From: an uncultured Tenacibaculum sp. | Lineage (GTDB): Bacteria > Bacteroidota > Bacteroidia > Flavobacteriales > Flavobacteriaceae | NCBI GenBank assembly: GCA_947492185.1 | Contig: CANLMR010000001.1 | Span: 992,001-1,056,000, forward strand | DNA: 64,000 bases | Direction: 5' to 3' | Shown: one piece after another, positions 50,993 through 59,950 of the stretch | Layout: each line of letters starts with the position of its first letter | Numbering within the stretch: the first letter of the stretch is position 1 | The notes under the pieces: generated by a model | Databases searched by the model: none | What the model was told of the DNA's origin: nothing | The model's input: only the letters and a program-made list of their open reading frames with translations | Program-made: the position numbers and the translations under genes

Positions 50993-52768
50993 TTAAAACA
51001 ATGCGTCGAATTTATAAATTATACCACCAATAACTTGAATTCCTTGTGCGTTGAAATTGTTAAATACTTGGTAATTGCTATTTGTAATATTATTCGCTCT
51101 TAAGAACACAGAAAATAAATCGTTAATGTGGTAACCACCATCTAAATTTAAGTCAATATATGCATCTAAATCCACTACACTAGGAACACCAGAAGTATAG
51201 GTTGTACCTTTTCTACCGCCAACAAAGTATAAATTAGCACTAGCGTACCATTTTTTTTCTTTGTAAGTAGCGAAAATATCACTTTTTAATTGTGGTAAAT
51301 TCCAAGCTTCTGTTTGCGTATTTAAGTCGTACGAATTGAATTCTAAGTTTAATCCAAGATTTAAGTGTCTTGAATAATCATAAGTAATTCCACCAGCAAA
51401 ATAAACTGTATTTACATCATCGTAAACCACATTGAAAGAGTTTCCGTAATCATAACCCTTAAAGAAAATACCTCCAGGGAAACCAGTGGTAATTCCATTC
51501 GAATTAGAAGGATTTGCTACAAATAGAGCTTTATTTTCTTCCTTTTTGAAACCAGCCTTAACGTCGTAATTTATACTCCCACTTAAAATTCCTCTAAATC
51601 CTCCATAAGCATTTAAGGCTTCACTGCTTTGTACGATGTTTAAGGTTGGGGAAACATAAGGATTACTTGCGGTAAAACTTTGGAAAGAATTAACGGTTAA
51701 ATCTCCGGTAACTCCCGAATAAATATTGGCATATCGTTTAATAATGGGGTAGTTTACTTCTACGTCAGGGTATGCAAAGAATTTTCCTTCAGTATTTTCT
51801 AAATCAAAAGAGTAATATGCTTTTCCTCCTAATTTAACATCGAATTTTTTATATGAAAAAGAATAACTTGGATTAATTCCTGCTGTAACAAAACTGTAAT
51901 CTATAGCCGCTAAAGGATCAGTATATGATCTAGCAAAACCTCCATTGATAAAATTGATTGAAGTTTGAAGTTTTAAATCGTCAAGGTTCAAACCAAAACG
52001 ACCTAGCGGAAATGCGAATTCTGCATCGATATCTGCATGAATTTCATCTGTCTCATATACATCGGAAAAATATGCTATAGATCCTTTTACTTCTTGTAAA
52101 TCTCTATCTGGAAAATGAATAGAACCATAAATATTATAGAATTTATGTGTTTGCTCAGGATCAATGCTGTTTACAGTTGGATCTAAAAAAGTAATATTAG
52201 ATGGTAAGCCATAATAATTGTATTTATTTCTGTAGGCATTGAATCCAGCTTTCCAATCAAAATAACGCATTTCTTGTTTTAAAAATAAATCTACACTTGC
52301 ATTATAATAACTACTACTTAATCTAGTATCAGCTACTGGGTCTGATGAAGCTATAAAATTCACTTTTCCTCCATATTCATATTCAAAAGCACTGTTATTG
52401 TGAAAATAACCTTCAACAAATGGAGTAGTGTTATTACCAAAACCTAATGCTACGTAATTATTGAATAATCGTTCGCGATCTCCAACATCAATTCCTTTTA
52501 AAACTCCACTTTTAGGGATATAGGTAGAGACTACAGGAACAGATATAATTTTATAATCTAAAGGTTTTCGTTGTGCCTTTTTTGATAGTTCAATAACAGG
52601 TTTTCTTTTAATTTTAAAAGCGTCTGTTACTTTTGGAGCGTAAGAAGTAATAACTTCTACAACTTCTGTTTTAACTGTGTCTTTTGCTTTTTCTGTATTA
52701 GGCTTGGTTTGAGCAAAAACAAAACCACAACCCAACGTAAATATTGTTGTAACTATATATCTTTTCAT
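50993..52768 (-). CDS. TonB-receptor-like barrel without a clear plug
   Basis: 591 residues. A signal peptide (IVTTIFTLGCGFVFAQ) precedes a short N-terminal segment (EVVEVITSYAPKVTDAFKIK, VPVVSTYIPKSG) and about 480 residues of beta-barrel strands. The barrel ends with the receptor-like NNITNSNYQVFNNFNAQGIQ and VIGGIIYKF. TonB-dependent receptors usually have a plug of about 130 residues and over 650 residues in total; no plug is evident, so it may be a structural barrel. It is 6 nt behind the large TPR gene, a conserved-looking pair. Confidence 0.83.
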   Translation of the reverse strand: MKRYIVTTIFTLGCGFVFAQTKPNTEKAKDTVKTEVVEVITSYAPKVTDAFKIKRKPVIELSKKAQRKPLDYKIISVPVVSTYIPKSGVLKGIDVGDRERLFNNYVALGFGNNTTPFVEGYFHNNSAFEYEYGGKVNFIASSDPVADTRLSSSYYNASVDLFLKQEMRYFDWKAGFNAYRNKYNYYGLPSNITFLDPTVNSIDPEQTHKFYNIYGSIHFPDRDLQEVKGSIAYFSDVYETDEIHADIDAEFAFPLGRFGLNLDDLKLQTSINFINGGFARSYTDPLAAIDYSFVTAGINPSYSFSYKKFDVKLGGKAYYSFDLENTEGKFFAYPDVEVNYPIIKRYANIYSGVTGDLTVNSFQSFTASNPYVSPTLNIVQSSEALNAYGGFRGILSGSINYDVKAGFKKEENKALFVANPSNSNGITTGFPGGIFFKGYDYGNSFNVVYDDVNTVYFAGGITYDYSRHLNLGLNLEFNSYDLNTQTEAWNLPQLKSDIFATYKEKKWYASANLYFVGGRKGTTYTSGVPSVVDLDAYIDLNLDGGYHINDLFSVFLRANNITNSNYQVFNNFNAQGIQVIGGIIYKFDALF

Positions 52769-52774
52769 TAATTT

Positions 52775-55774
52775 TTAATTTTGGGAATTGATAGATTCGT
52801 TTGTTTTTGCTTCTTTACTTTTTATTGTACTCAATTCGTTTTTAGCTTCTTCAACTAAGTCTTTGAATTGTGTAAAGTTTTTTACGATATTATCTAAAAT
52901 ATAGGTGGCTTGGTATGCATCTTTAAGCTCATAATAGTTTTTCGCCATAACGATATAACTTTTAACTCCCCAATATTTGTAAGTGGAATAGTTAGCAATT
53001 AAATTTTGTACTTCAATGTTCGAATCTTCATAAGCTTCTGCTTCATTTAAAAAGAAAGCTTTATAGTATAAAGCCTCAGCTTTTAATTCTCCTGTTGCAG
53101 TATTATTTAAAACAGAATAATACTCTTCGGCAGTAACATAATCTTCTGTTTTAATAGCAGATCTAGCAATAAAAATTCTAGCATCTTCAGCAATTACATC
53201 GTCAATTTTTCCATTGCTTAATACCTTTTCTGCGTATTGAACTGCTTTTTTATATTGTTTTTTGTTGTAAAATCCTTTCATTAAATTACTCTGAGCGAAA
53301 ATTATATTCTGAGTAATATTCGCTTCTTTTTCGAGCCTTTCTAACAGAGGTATTGCTAAGTCCCATTTTTCTTTTTGTAAATACAATAGACTTAACTTTG
53401 ACAAGGCTTCTTCAGAAAACTCATTTTTTTCCTGTTGTGTTACGAATTGGTAATTAGGAATTGCTTCATCTTTTCTGTTATTATTAAATAATAACTGACC
53501 TAAATAAAAGTTTGCTTTTAAAGCATGAATTCCATTCGGAAAATCTCTCAAATAAGTTTGAAATCCTTCAATAGCCTTAGTTGTATTGTTTTCTAAAAAT
53601 TTATTTTCAGCAGATTCATACGTGGTGTTATCAATATCACTATTACTAACATTTACAAAATCAATATTCTTGACCCAATTCGCATATTCGTTTACATTCC
53701 CTTGATCAACATAAACATTACGTGCATTAGAAACTGCTTGTCTTGCTTCTCCTGAATTTGGGAATTTAGCAACAACATCTTTAAATTTTACTAAAGCATT
53801 TCTGTTGTCACCTTCGTTATAAAAAATTAATCCTTGACGCAGTAAAACGCTAGGGATATAACTACTTCCAGGATGTTCCGTTAGTATTTGCGTGTATGTA
53901 TTTTTAGCTTTACTAGATTTACCTTTTGAAGTATACATAGTTGCTAACTGAAATAAAGCATCATCTTTTAAATTGGAATCGTTAAAAGTTTTAATTAATT
54001 CATTTAAAGCTGAAATTTTTCCAGAATCATCACCAGCTAAACCAGTACTCATTGCTTTTTGATATTGAGCATAATCTGATCCTACACCACCTTCATTAAT
54101 TACTTTTTCATAAGCTTTAATAGCTTCAGAATATCTTTTAGAAGCATAGAAAGAATCACCTAATCGGTTTGAAGCATCATCATTTAAATCATTATCATCT
54201 ATTTTTTGGTCTAAGAAGTTTTGAAAATACTTAGAAGAATTATCGTAATCTTTCAATTTAAAGTATGTGTATCCAATATTATAATCAAGGACTTTAGCAT
54301 CTTTAAATGAAAAATTTTCAATTGAATTGAAAGCGTCTAAGGCATTTTTATAGTTACCTAATTGGTAATTCGTTTCACCAAGCCAATAATGTGCTTTATT
54401 GCTAATAGTATCATTTTTAGCGTCTGTTGCAATTAAAAATCTCGGTAAAGCATCTTTTAATTTTTGCTCATTAAATAATTGGATACCTCTATATAGAGAT
54501 ACTTCGTTGGCTAATTTGTTGTTTTCAGAGTTTTTATTGCTGTCTAAATAGTCAATTGCTCCTTGATAATCTTGTTGGTGTAAATATGAAGTAACTAATA
54601 AACTTTCAATTTCCGGACGATGTTCAGATTCAGGATACTTTAAAATAAATGCTCTTAGCACTTCCGGAACACTTTGATAAGGATTTCCTTCTTCATAACT
54701 TAGTTTAGCATAATTTAAATCTGCATCTGTAGCAATAATAGGATCAAAATCCATTTCACTTGCATTTTTAAATGCATTTAAAGCTTCATTCTTTTTATCA
54801 GCTTTTAAATAACAAACACCTAAGTGATAATAAGCGTTTTGGGCAACACTGTTTTGTCCGTTTATAATTTTATTAAATTGTCCAATTGCACTTTCATAAT
54901 CTTCAAGTTTGTAGTAAGAATAGCCTAAATAATAATAATCAGTATTGGTCCATTTTCCTTTTTTTCCTTCATATTGGTTTAAAAACGGAACAGCTTTTTC
55001 ATATTTTTCTAGGTTGAAATAACTTTCACCAATAATCTTAGAGATATCGGATTTTTGTTTTTTTTCTGCTTTTGGTAAGATTTGCTCTCCAATTTGAACT
55101 GCTTTTTCAAATTTCCCTCCTTTAAAAGCCATATCTAAAAGATAATAATTGGCTTTAGATTTATACGTTTCGTTATCTGCTAATTGACTTAAATTATCTT
55201 CTGCTTCACCAAAGTTTTGTTGTTTGTAAGAAATATAACCATAGAAATAACGGGCATCTGTTCCATATCTTGGGTCACCTAATAACGGTGCAAATCTTGC
55301 TTTAGCATCTTTAAGATAATTAGAAACTAAAAGAGCATATCCCATTTTATAGTTCAACTCTTTCTGTTCTTCTTTATTCAATAATTTTTCATCAACTCGT
55401 TGGTACCACTTTAAAGAGTGAGAAGCTTTTCTATTAGCAAAATAATAGTTCCCAACATTTAAAAATGCTTTCTCTTTTTTACTGCTATAAGGGTGTTTTC
55501 TAACGAAATCTAGAACACGTTGATCAGCATCAGTCTGATTTAACTTAATTGCACACATGGCATCGTAAAAATCAGCATCAGTTCTAACGTTTACCTTAGA
55601 TGTGTTTTCAGATACTTCTTTAAATATCCTTTGAGCTCCTGAATAGGCTTTGTTGTTATACAAAGTTATAGCTCTATGATACTGAGCATCAATATTTGTT
55701 TGAAATTCAGTTTTTTGCGCTAAAGTATTTGAAATACTTAGTAAGCAACAAAATATGATGAATATATATCTCAT
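52775..55774 (-). CDS. Large exported TPR protein
   Basis: 999 residues: a signal peptide (IFIIFCCLLSISNTLAQ) and more than 20 tandem TPR-type units covering nearly the whole chain (for example YYYLGYSYYKLEDYESAIGQ, FDNVAQNAYYHLGVCYLKAD-like units and DDALFQLATMYTSKGKSS). The whole protein is predicted helical. TPR solenoids bind partner proteins. It is translationally close (6 nt) to the barrel protein, so a periplasmic complex with that barrel is a reasonable inference. Divergently transcribed from ftsE. Confidence 0.9.
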   Translation of the reverse strand: MRYIFIIFCCLLSISNTLAQKTEFQTNIDAQYHRAITLYNNKAYSGAQRIFKEVSENTSKVNVRTDADFYDAMCAIKLNQTDADQRVLDFVRKHPYSSKKEKAFLNVGNYYFANRKASHSLKWYQRVDEKLLNKEEQKELNYKMGYALLVSNYLKDAKARFAPLLGDPRYGTDARYFYGYISYKQQNFGEAEDNLSQLADNETYKSKANYYLLDMAFKGGKFEKAVQIGEQILPKAEKKQKSDISKIIGESYFNLEKYEKAVPFLNQYEGKKGKWTNTDYYYLGYSYYKLEDYESAIGQFNKIINGQNSVAQNAYYHLGVCYLKADKKNEALNAFKNASEMDFDPIIATDADLNYAKLSYEEGNPYQSVPEVLRAFILKYPESEHRPEIESLLVTSYLHQQDYQGAIDYLDSNKNSENNKLANEVSLYRGIQLFNEQKLKDALPRFLIATDAKNDTISNKAHYWLGETNYQLGNYKNALDAFNSIENFSFKDAKVLDYNIGYTYFKLKDYDNSSKYFQNFLDQKIDDNDLNDDASNRLGDSFYASKRYSEAIKAYEKVINEGGVGSDYAQYQKAMSTGLAGDDSGKISALNELIKTFNDSNLKDDALFQLATMYTSKGKSSKAKNTYTQILTEHPGSSYIPSVLLRQGLIFYNEGDNRNALVKFKDVVAKFPNSGEARQAVSNARNVYVDQGNVNEYANWVKNIDFVNVSNSDIDNTTYESAENKFLENNTTKAIEGFQTYLRDFPNGIHALKANFYLGQLLFNNNRKDEAIPNYQFVTQQEKNEFSEEALSKLSLLYLQKEKWDLAIPLLERLEKEANITQNIIFAQSNLMKGFYNKKQYKKAVQYAEKVLSNGKIDDVIAEDARIFIARSAIKTEDYVTAEEYYSVLNNTATGELKAEALYYKAFFLNEAEAYEDSNIEVQNLIANYSTYKYWGVKSYIVMAKNYYELKDAYQATYILDNIVKNFTQFKDLVEEAKNELSTIKSKEAKTNESINSQN

Positions 55775-55888
55775 ATGTTAAATTTACCTTTAGTCGTTGT
55801 TCCCATGAGAAATAACGGCTTTTTTTTTGAATTGTTTGATAATTTAATGTCAAAAATAAAAAAAGTGGTTAAAATGGATAATAAATAA

Positions 55889-55896
55889 TAGATTTG
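55889..55896 (+). promoter_or_regulatory. Probable -7 box of ftsE
   Basis: TAgaTTTG, an exact -7 match, 16 nt before the ftsE ATG. No -33 TTG at the consensus distance. Confidence 0.45.
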
Positions 55897-55912
55897 TAAA
55901 AACGTACTTTTT

Positions 55913-56614
55913 ATGAAGCAACCTATACTGCATCTTGAAAATGCAGATATTTATCAGAGAGATATTTTAGTATTATCTAAGATAAACTTTACTTTACGCA
56001 AAGGAGAATTTTACTATTTAATTGGTAAAACCGGAAGTGGAAAAAGTAGTTTGCTTAAAACCTTGTATGGAGATTTAAGACTTCAAAGAGGTTTAGGAAG
56101 CATTGTAGGTTTTGATCTTAAAAAAATGAAGGAAAAAGATATTCCTTTTTTGAGAAGAAAAATTGGAATTGTATTTCAGGATTTTAAACTATTAAATGAT
56201 AGAAATGTATTTGATAACCTAGAGTTTGTATTAAAAGCTACAGGTTGGAAAGATAAGGACGAAAGAAAGGATAAGATTTATGAAGTATTAGATAAAGTAG
56301 GAATGAAAGAGAAGTACTATAAAAAGACTTTCGAATTATCTGGAGGAGAGCAACAACGAGTTGCAATTGCTAGAGCGTTATTAAATGATCCTGAACTAAT
56401 CTTAGCAGATGAACCAACAGGAAATCTTGATCCGAGAACCTCGTTAGAAGTTATGGAATTGTTGAATGAAATTCACCAAAGCGGTAAGACAATTTTTATG
56501 GCTACTCACGATTATCAATTAATTGTTAAGTTCAAACAAAAAACTGTAAAGTGCGAAGGCGGAAAATTGTTTGAAGTAGTGCAGCAGCAACCTCAAGCAA
56601 ATCAAAATTCATAA
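55913..56614 (+). CDS. ftsE: Cell-division ABC ATPase FtsE-like
   Basis: A 233-residue ABC ATPase. Walker A is GKTGSGKS (38-45), the Q-loop is in [10 protein letters not shown], the signature is [15 protein letters not shown], Walker B is [13 protein letters not shown], and the H-loop is MATHDYQL. The [19 protein letters not shown] start and [20 protein letters not shown] region are those of FtsE, which with FtsX controls peptidoglycan hydrolysis at division. No ftsX is adjacent, which is common in Bacteroidota. It is the first gene of a unit with two glycosyltransferases. Confidence 0.9.
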   Translation: MKQPILHLENADIYQRDILVLSKINFTLRKGEFYYLIGKTGSGKSSLLKTLYGDLRLQRGLGSIVGFDLKKMKEKDIPFLRRKIGIVFQDFKLLNDRNVFDNLEFVLKATGWKDKDERKDKIYEVLDKVGMKEKYYKKTFELSGGEQQRVAIARALLNDPELILADEPTGNLDPRTSLEVMELLNEIHQSGKTIFMATHDYQLIVKFKQKTVKCEGGKLFEVVQQQPQANQNS

Positions 56615-56617
56615 AAC

Positions 56618-57724
56618 TTGCATAATAAGAAACGTGTTTTTGTTGCTGTAACCAATGATGTTTCTACAGATCAAAGAGTACATAAAGTTTGTACCTACCT
56701 AATCAAAAAAGGATTTGATATTACCGTTTATGGAAGAGTGCTTCCAAATACAATTCCTGTTGATCGATCTTATAAAATACATAGGGCTAAACATTGGTTT
56801 AAGCATAATTTCCTGTTTTATGCAGAGTATAATTTAAGGTTGTTTTTCTATCTTCTTTTTAAGGAATACGATTATATCATATCAAATGATTTAGATACAC
56901 TAACCGCATGTTTTGTGTCAAGTAAGTTTAAATCTAAAACGTCGCTAGTTTATGATAGTCATGAATTGTTTTCTGAAGGTCCTGAATTACAAGGTAGAAA
57001 CTTCGTAAAAGGATTTTGGAAAAGGTTAGAAGATTTATTTCTCCCTAGAATTAAAAAGTCTTACACGGTTAGTCAATCTATAGTTGATTTTTATAATGAT
57101 CGTTATCAAAATGATATGGGATTGATTAGGAATTTACCTTTATTACATAGAAAAATTAGAATAGAAGAAGTAAATTTTCCTACACAAAATAAAGTAGTTT
57201 TATATCAAGGAGTACTAAATCCTGGTAGAGGTATTAAACCTATGATTAAAGCATTACACTTTATAGATGGTGTAGATTTAGTGATAATAGGATATGGTAA
57301 AGTAGAAGAGGAGTTAAAAACTTTTGTAGAGTTGGAAAAACTTGAGGGAAGAGTTCATTTTTTAGGGAGAGTAGCACACGAAATTTTACCAAATTACACT
57401 GCCAAGGCTGATGTAGGAATGGTGCTTGAAGAGCCTTTAGGTAAGAGTTTTGAATATTCGCTTCCGAATAAATTATTTGATTATATTCATGCCGAATTAC
57501 CTGTTATTTCAGGAAATTTGATAGAAATAAATAGGATTGTAAAAACCTTTAAGGTTGGTGTTGTAGTAGAAAGTTATGATCCTAAAGCTATTGCTGATGC
57601 AGTCAAAGAAATATTAGAAAATGAATCTTTGAGAAATAAAATAAAAGAAAATCAAAGAAAAGCCAAAACAGAATTGTGCTGGGAAGAAGAAGAGAAAAAG
57701 TTAGATCATTATTTTTTAAATTAA
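56618..57724 (+). CDS. Glycosyltransferase family 4-like
   Basis: 368 residues, GT-B fold. The N-terminal half has VFVAVTNDVSTDQRVHKVCT and a middle VYDSHELFSEGPELQGR. The C-terminal half has VVLYQGVLNPGRGIKPMIKA, HFLGRVAHEILPNYTAKADV and the donor-site SLPNKLFDYIHAELPVISGN. The start is TTG at 56618, four nt after ftsE, since the conserved strand begins at once. Substrates are unknown. The next gene lies in the same frame directly behind its stop codon. Confidence 0.88.
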   Translation: MHNKKRVFVAVTNDVSTDQRVHKVCTYLIKKGFDITVYGRVLPNTIPVDRSYKIHRAKHWFKHNFLFYAEYNLRLFFYLLFKEYDYIISNDLDTLTACFVSSKFKSKTSLVYDSHELFSEGPELQGRNFVKGFWKRLEDLFLPRIKKSYTVSQSIVDFYNDRYQNDMGLIRNLPLLHRKIRIEEVNFPTQNKVVLYQGVLNPGRGIKPMIKALHFIDGVDLVIIGYGKVEEELKTFVELEKLEGRVHFLGRVAHEILPNYTAKADVGMVLEEPLGKSFEYSLPNKLFDYIHAELPVISGNLIEINRIVKTFKVGVVVESYDPKAIADAVKEILENESLRNKIKENQRKAKTELCWEEEEKKLDHYFLN

Positions 57725-57730
57725 CTAAAT

Positions 57731-58441
57731 ATTCAACCGAAAGTATCCATAATAATTCCATCGTATAATAATCTTGAACAATTGAAGAATTGTTTAAAGT
57801 GTATACAAAGCCAAAGCTTTTCAAATTTTGAAGTATGGGTTATTGATGGAGATTCTACCGATGAAACTAAAGAATACTTAAATACATTAGATCCGCCTTT
57901 TTATTTTATTTCAGAAAAAGATTCTGGAATTTATGATGCCATGAATGTTGGGATTAAAAAAGCAGTAGGCGAATGGTTGTATTTTTTAGGTTCTGATGAT
58001 CAATTTTTTAATGATTCAGTATTGAAGAATTTGTTTGAGAGAGATGATTATAAAGATGCGCAAATACTTATTGGAAATATTGAGTATTCAAATGGCTTAA
58101 GATTTCAGTCAAAGTTTAGTTTTAATCTTTGGTATAAAAACACTGTTCATCATCAATCTGTATTTTACAAAAAAGATCTTTTCAAAAAAATAGAATATAG
58201 TCTTGATTATGATGTGTTGGCTGATTATCATTTAAACCTACAATTGTTTAAACAAAAAACACCATTTAAAAAGGTTGAATCAACGATTGCAATTTGTGGA
58301 GATGATGGAGTTTCTAAAAATTACAATTGGAAATTATATAAGGAAGAAATCAACTTAAAAATATCTCAAGCTGGTGTTCTGTCTTTCCCAATTTTCTTTT
58401 TATTGGGACTTACGAAATATTGTTTCAGAAGAATATTATAA
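57731..58441 (+). CDS. Glycosyltransferase family 2, start codon unclear
   Basis: About 236 residues, GT-A fold: VSIIIPSYNNLEQLKNC as the nucleotide-binding strand, VWVIDGDSTDETKEYL, SEKDSGIYDAMNVGIKKAVG and a DxD-like GSDDQFFND. A C-terminal hydrophobic SFPIFFLLGLTKYCF follows. Open reading in this frame begins right after the stop of the previous gene (57722-57724), but there is no ATG, GTG or TTG before the conserved strand. The first standard start (TTG 57784 region, at 57782) would remove it. I use ATT at 57731 as the most likely start; see the findings. Confidence 0.8.
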   Translation: MQPKVSIIIPSYNNLEQLKNCLKCIQSQSFSNFEVWVIDGDSTDETKEYLNTLDPPFYFISEKDSGIYDAMNVGIKKAVGEWLYFLGSDDQFFNDSVLKNLFERDDYKDAQILIGNIEYSNGLRFQSKFSFNLWYKNTVHHQSVFYKKDLFKKIEYSLDYDVLADYHLNLQLFKQKTPFKKVESTIAICGDDGVSKNYNWKLYKEEINLKISQAGVLSFPIFFLLGLTKYCFRRIL

Positions 58442-58442
58442 A

Positions 58443-58545
58443 AAATAAACCCGCTTCGTGAAGAAGCGGGAAATTGCTATGAAAAACTATGAAAAAGAAA
58501 CTTTAAATACGTCTCTTTACTTAAAGACGAGCAATTTCCCAATTA
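58443..58545 (-). ncRNA. Candidate structured RNA with terminator
   Basis: On the minus strand GGGAAATTGCT (58540-58530) pairs with AGCAATTTCCC (58478-58468) as an 11-bp closing stem. It encloses a hairpin CGTCT/AGACG (58529-58525 with 58514-58510). Right after it the terminator CCCGCTTC/GAAGCGGG (58450-58457, 58463-58470) leads to TTTATTTTT. The GGG is shared by both stems, so they are partly exclusive. No ORF and no clear promoter were seen. The plan is the same as that of the candidate at 32349-32490. Confidence 0.45.
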
Positions 58546-58577
58546 CTTACACTAGTTGTGAATATTTTAACATTTTC

Positions 58578-58607
58578 TTGCTGTTTTTTAAGAAAGTTAT
58601 AAATTTG
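58578..58607 (+). promoter_or_regulatory. Full consensus promoter abutting the M48 gene
   Basis: TTG (58578-58580), a 19-nt spacer and TAaaTTTG (58600-58607), a full match to the Bacteroidota -33/-7 consensus. The -7 box ends 6 nt before the ATG at 58614, so transcription would start at the start codon (leaderless mRNA). Confidence 0.7.
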
Positions 58608-58613
58608 CAACCT

Positions 58614-59945
58614 ATGGAAAAAATAAGTACGAAAATTGCTGTATTGCTATGTGTAATTTCTTTTAATATTGATGCTCAGGTGTTTATACCTAAGAGCAAA
58701 GAGCAAGTACTTGAGAAAATAGAACAAAACTATGATTATCAGGTTGAGCTACTAAAAGGAAAGTATAGATCAAAAATTAAAAAGGAATATAAGAGGAGGA
58801 GAGAATTAATTCGAGAAACTTTCCTGGATAGTACTTTTGTGTTTGATAATACCTACAAGAACTTTGTTTCTTCAATTATAAAAGAAGTAAAATCTAATAA
58901 TCCTTCATTAGATCAAAGAGAGAGTTTGGTTTTTATCAATAGGCATTTAGACCCTAATGCTGCTTGTTTTGGGAATCATACTTTTATGTTCAATTTAGGT
59001 TTGTTTCATTTTCTTGAAAGTGAAGATGAGTTTGCGTTCATTGTTTGTCACGAATTGGCTCATCAATATTTAAATCATGTTAACGGAGGTGTAAGAAAAA
59101 GAGTAGAAAAGCTTAACTCTAAAGAATACAAAAGAAAAATAAGAGATGCTAGATTAACTATTTATGGAAGGAATAAAGCTGGAATGAAATTGTTAAAAGA
59201 GTTAAGCTACGGTTTCCTAAAAAAATCGAGAACTAATGAATATGAAGCTGACTCATTAGGGTTTGAGTTTTTTAAAAGAACTAAATATAATACATCTGCT
59301 GCATACAAAGCTTTAAGCCGATTAAAAACATTTGATGATGGTATTTTTAATACTAAAATTAAGATTGATAGTATTTTAAATTTTAAAGATTATAAATTCA
59401 GAAAATATTGGTTAGATCAAGAAGAGACAATGTTTGATATTGAAGAGAAATCAGATGATTTAAAATGGTTTGATAAAGATTCAATTAAAACACACCCAGA
59501 TGTTGAAAATAGAGTAAAAAAACTTAAAGCAAAAATTTCAAATCAAGAATTACAAAAATCAATCTCTTTTGAAGAAATAAAATTATACGCTACTAAAGAC
59601 CAGATCAATTCTTTAATCTATTTTAATCAATTAGATTTAGTTTTTTATTTGCTATTAGAAAAATTTCAAAAAGGAGATACTTCTGATTTTTTAATCACCA
59701 AATTAGCTAAGACTATACAAAAAATATATACTACTAAGGAAAGGCATGTTTTTGGGAAAAGAATTCCACAATCTAGTCCTTTTGCTACCGAGAAAAATTT
59801 GAATAAAATCCGAACATTTCTTCATAATCTAGAAATCAAAGATGTAAGAAAGCTAGGGTATCATTTCTGTAAGAAATACTTAGATACAATTCAAAGCGAA
59901 GAATTTACTAAAATCAACGATTTTTTTACTAAACTAAATCAATAA
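58614..59945 (+). CDS. Secreted M48-family metallopeptidase
   Basis: 443 residues with a signal peptide (ISTKIAVLLCVISFNIDAQ). The zinc motif HELAH has H146, E147 and H150 (FIVCHELAHQYLNHVNG), and the third ligand is the Glu of NEYEADSLGFEF near 214. A TPR-poor, Lys-rich C-terminal half follows. It is probably periplasmic and may act in protein quality control like BepA/LoiP, but the substrate is unknown. The ATG at 58614 starts the signal peptide; the open frame back to 58458 crosses the RNA candidate and the promoter and is rejected. Confidence 0.9.
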   Translation: MEKISTKIAVLLCVISFNIDAQVFIPKSKEQVLEKIEQNYDYQVELLKGKYRSKIKKEYKRRRELIRETFLDSTFVFDNTYKNFVSSIIKEVKSNNPSLDQRESLVFINRHLDPNAACFGNHTFMFNLGLFHFLESEDEFAFIVCHELAHQYLNHVNGGVRKRVEKLNSKEYKRKIRDARLTIYGRNKAGMKLLKELSYGFLKKSRTNEYEADSLGFEFFKRTKYNTSAAYKALSRLKTFDDGIFNTKIKIDSILNFKDYKFRKYWLDQEETMFDIEEKSDDLKWFDKDSIKTHPDVENRVKKLKAKISNQELQKSISFEEIKLYATKDQINSLIYFNQLDLVFYLLLEKFQKGDTSDFLITKLAKTIQKIYTTKERHVFGKRIPQSSPFATEKNLNKIRTFLHNLEIKDVRKLGYHFCKKYLDTIQSEEFTKINDFFTKLNQ

Positions 59946-59950
59946 AAACG

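Noticed and set aside
58458-58613. 52-codon N-terminal extension of the M48 peptidase
   Set aside because: It crosses a palindromic RNA candidate and a full promoter; the signal peptide starts at the ATG at 58614.
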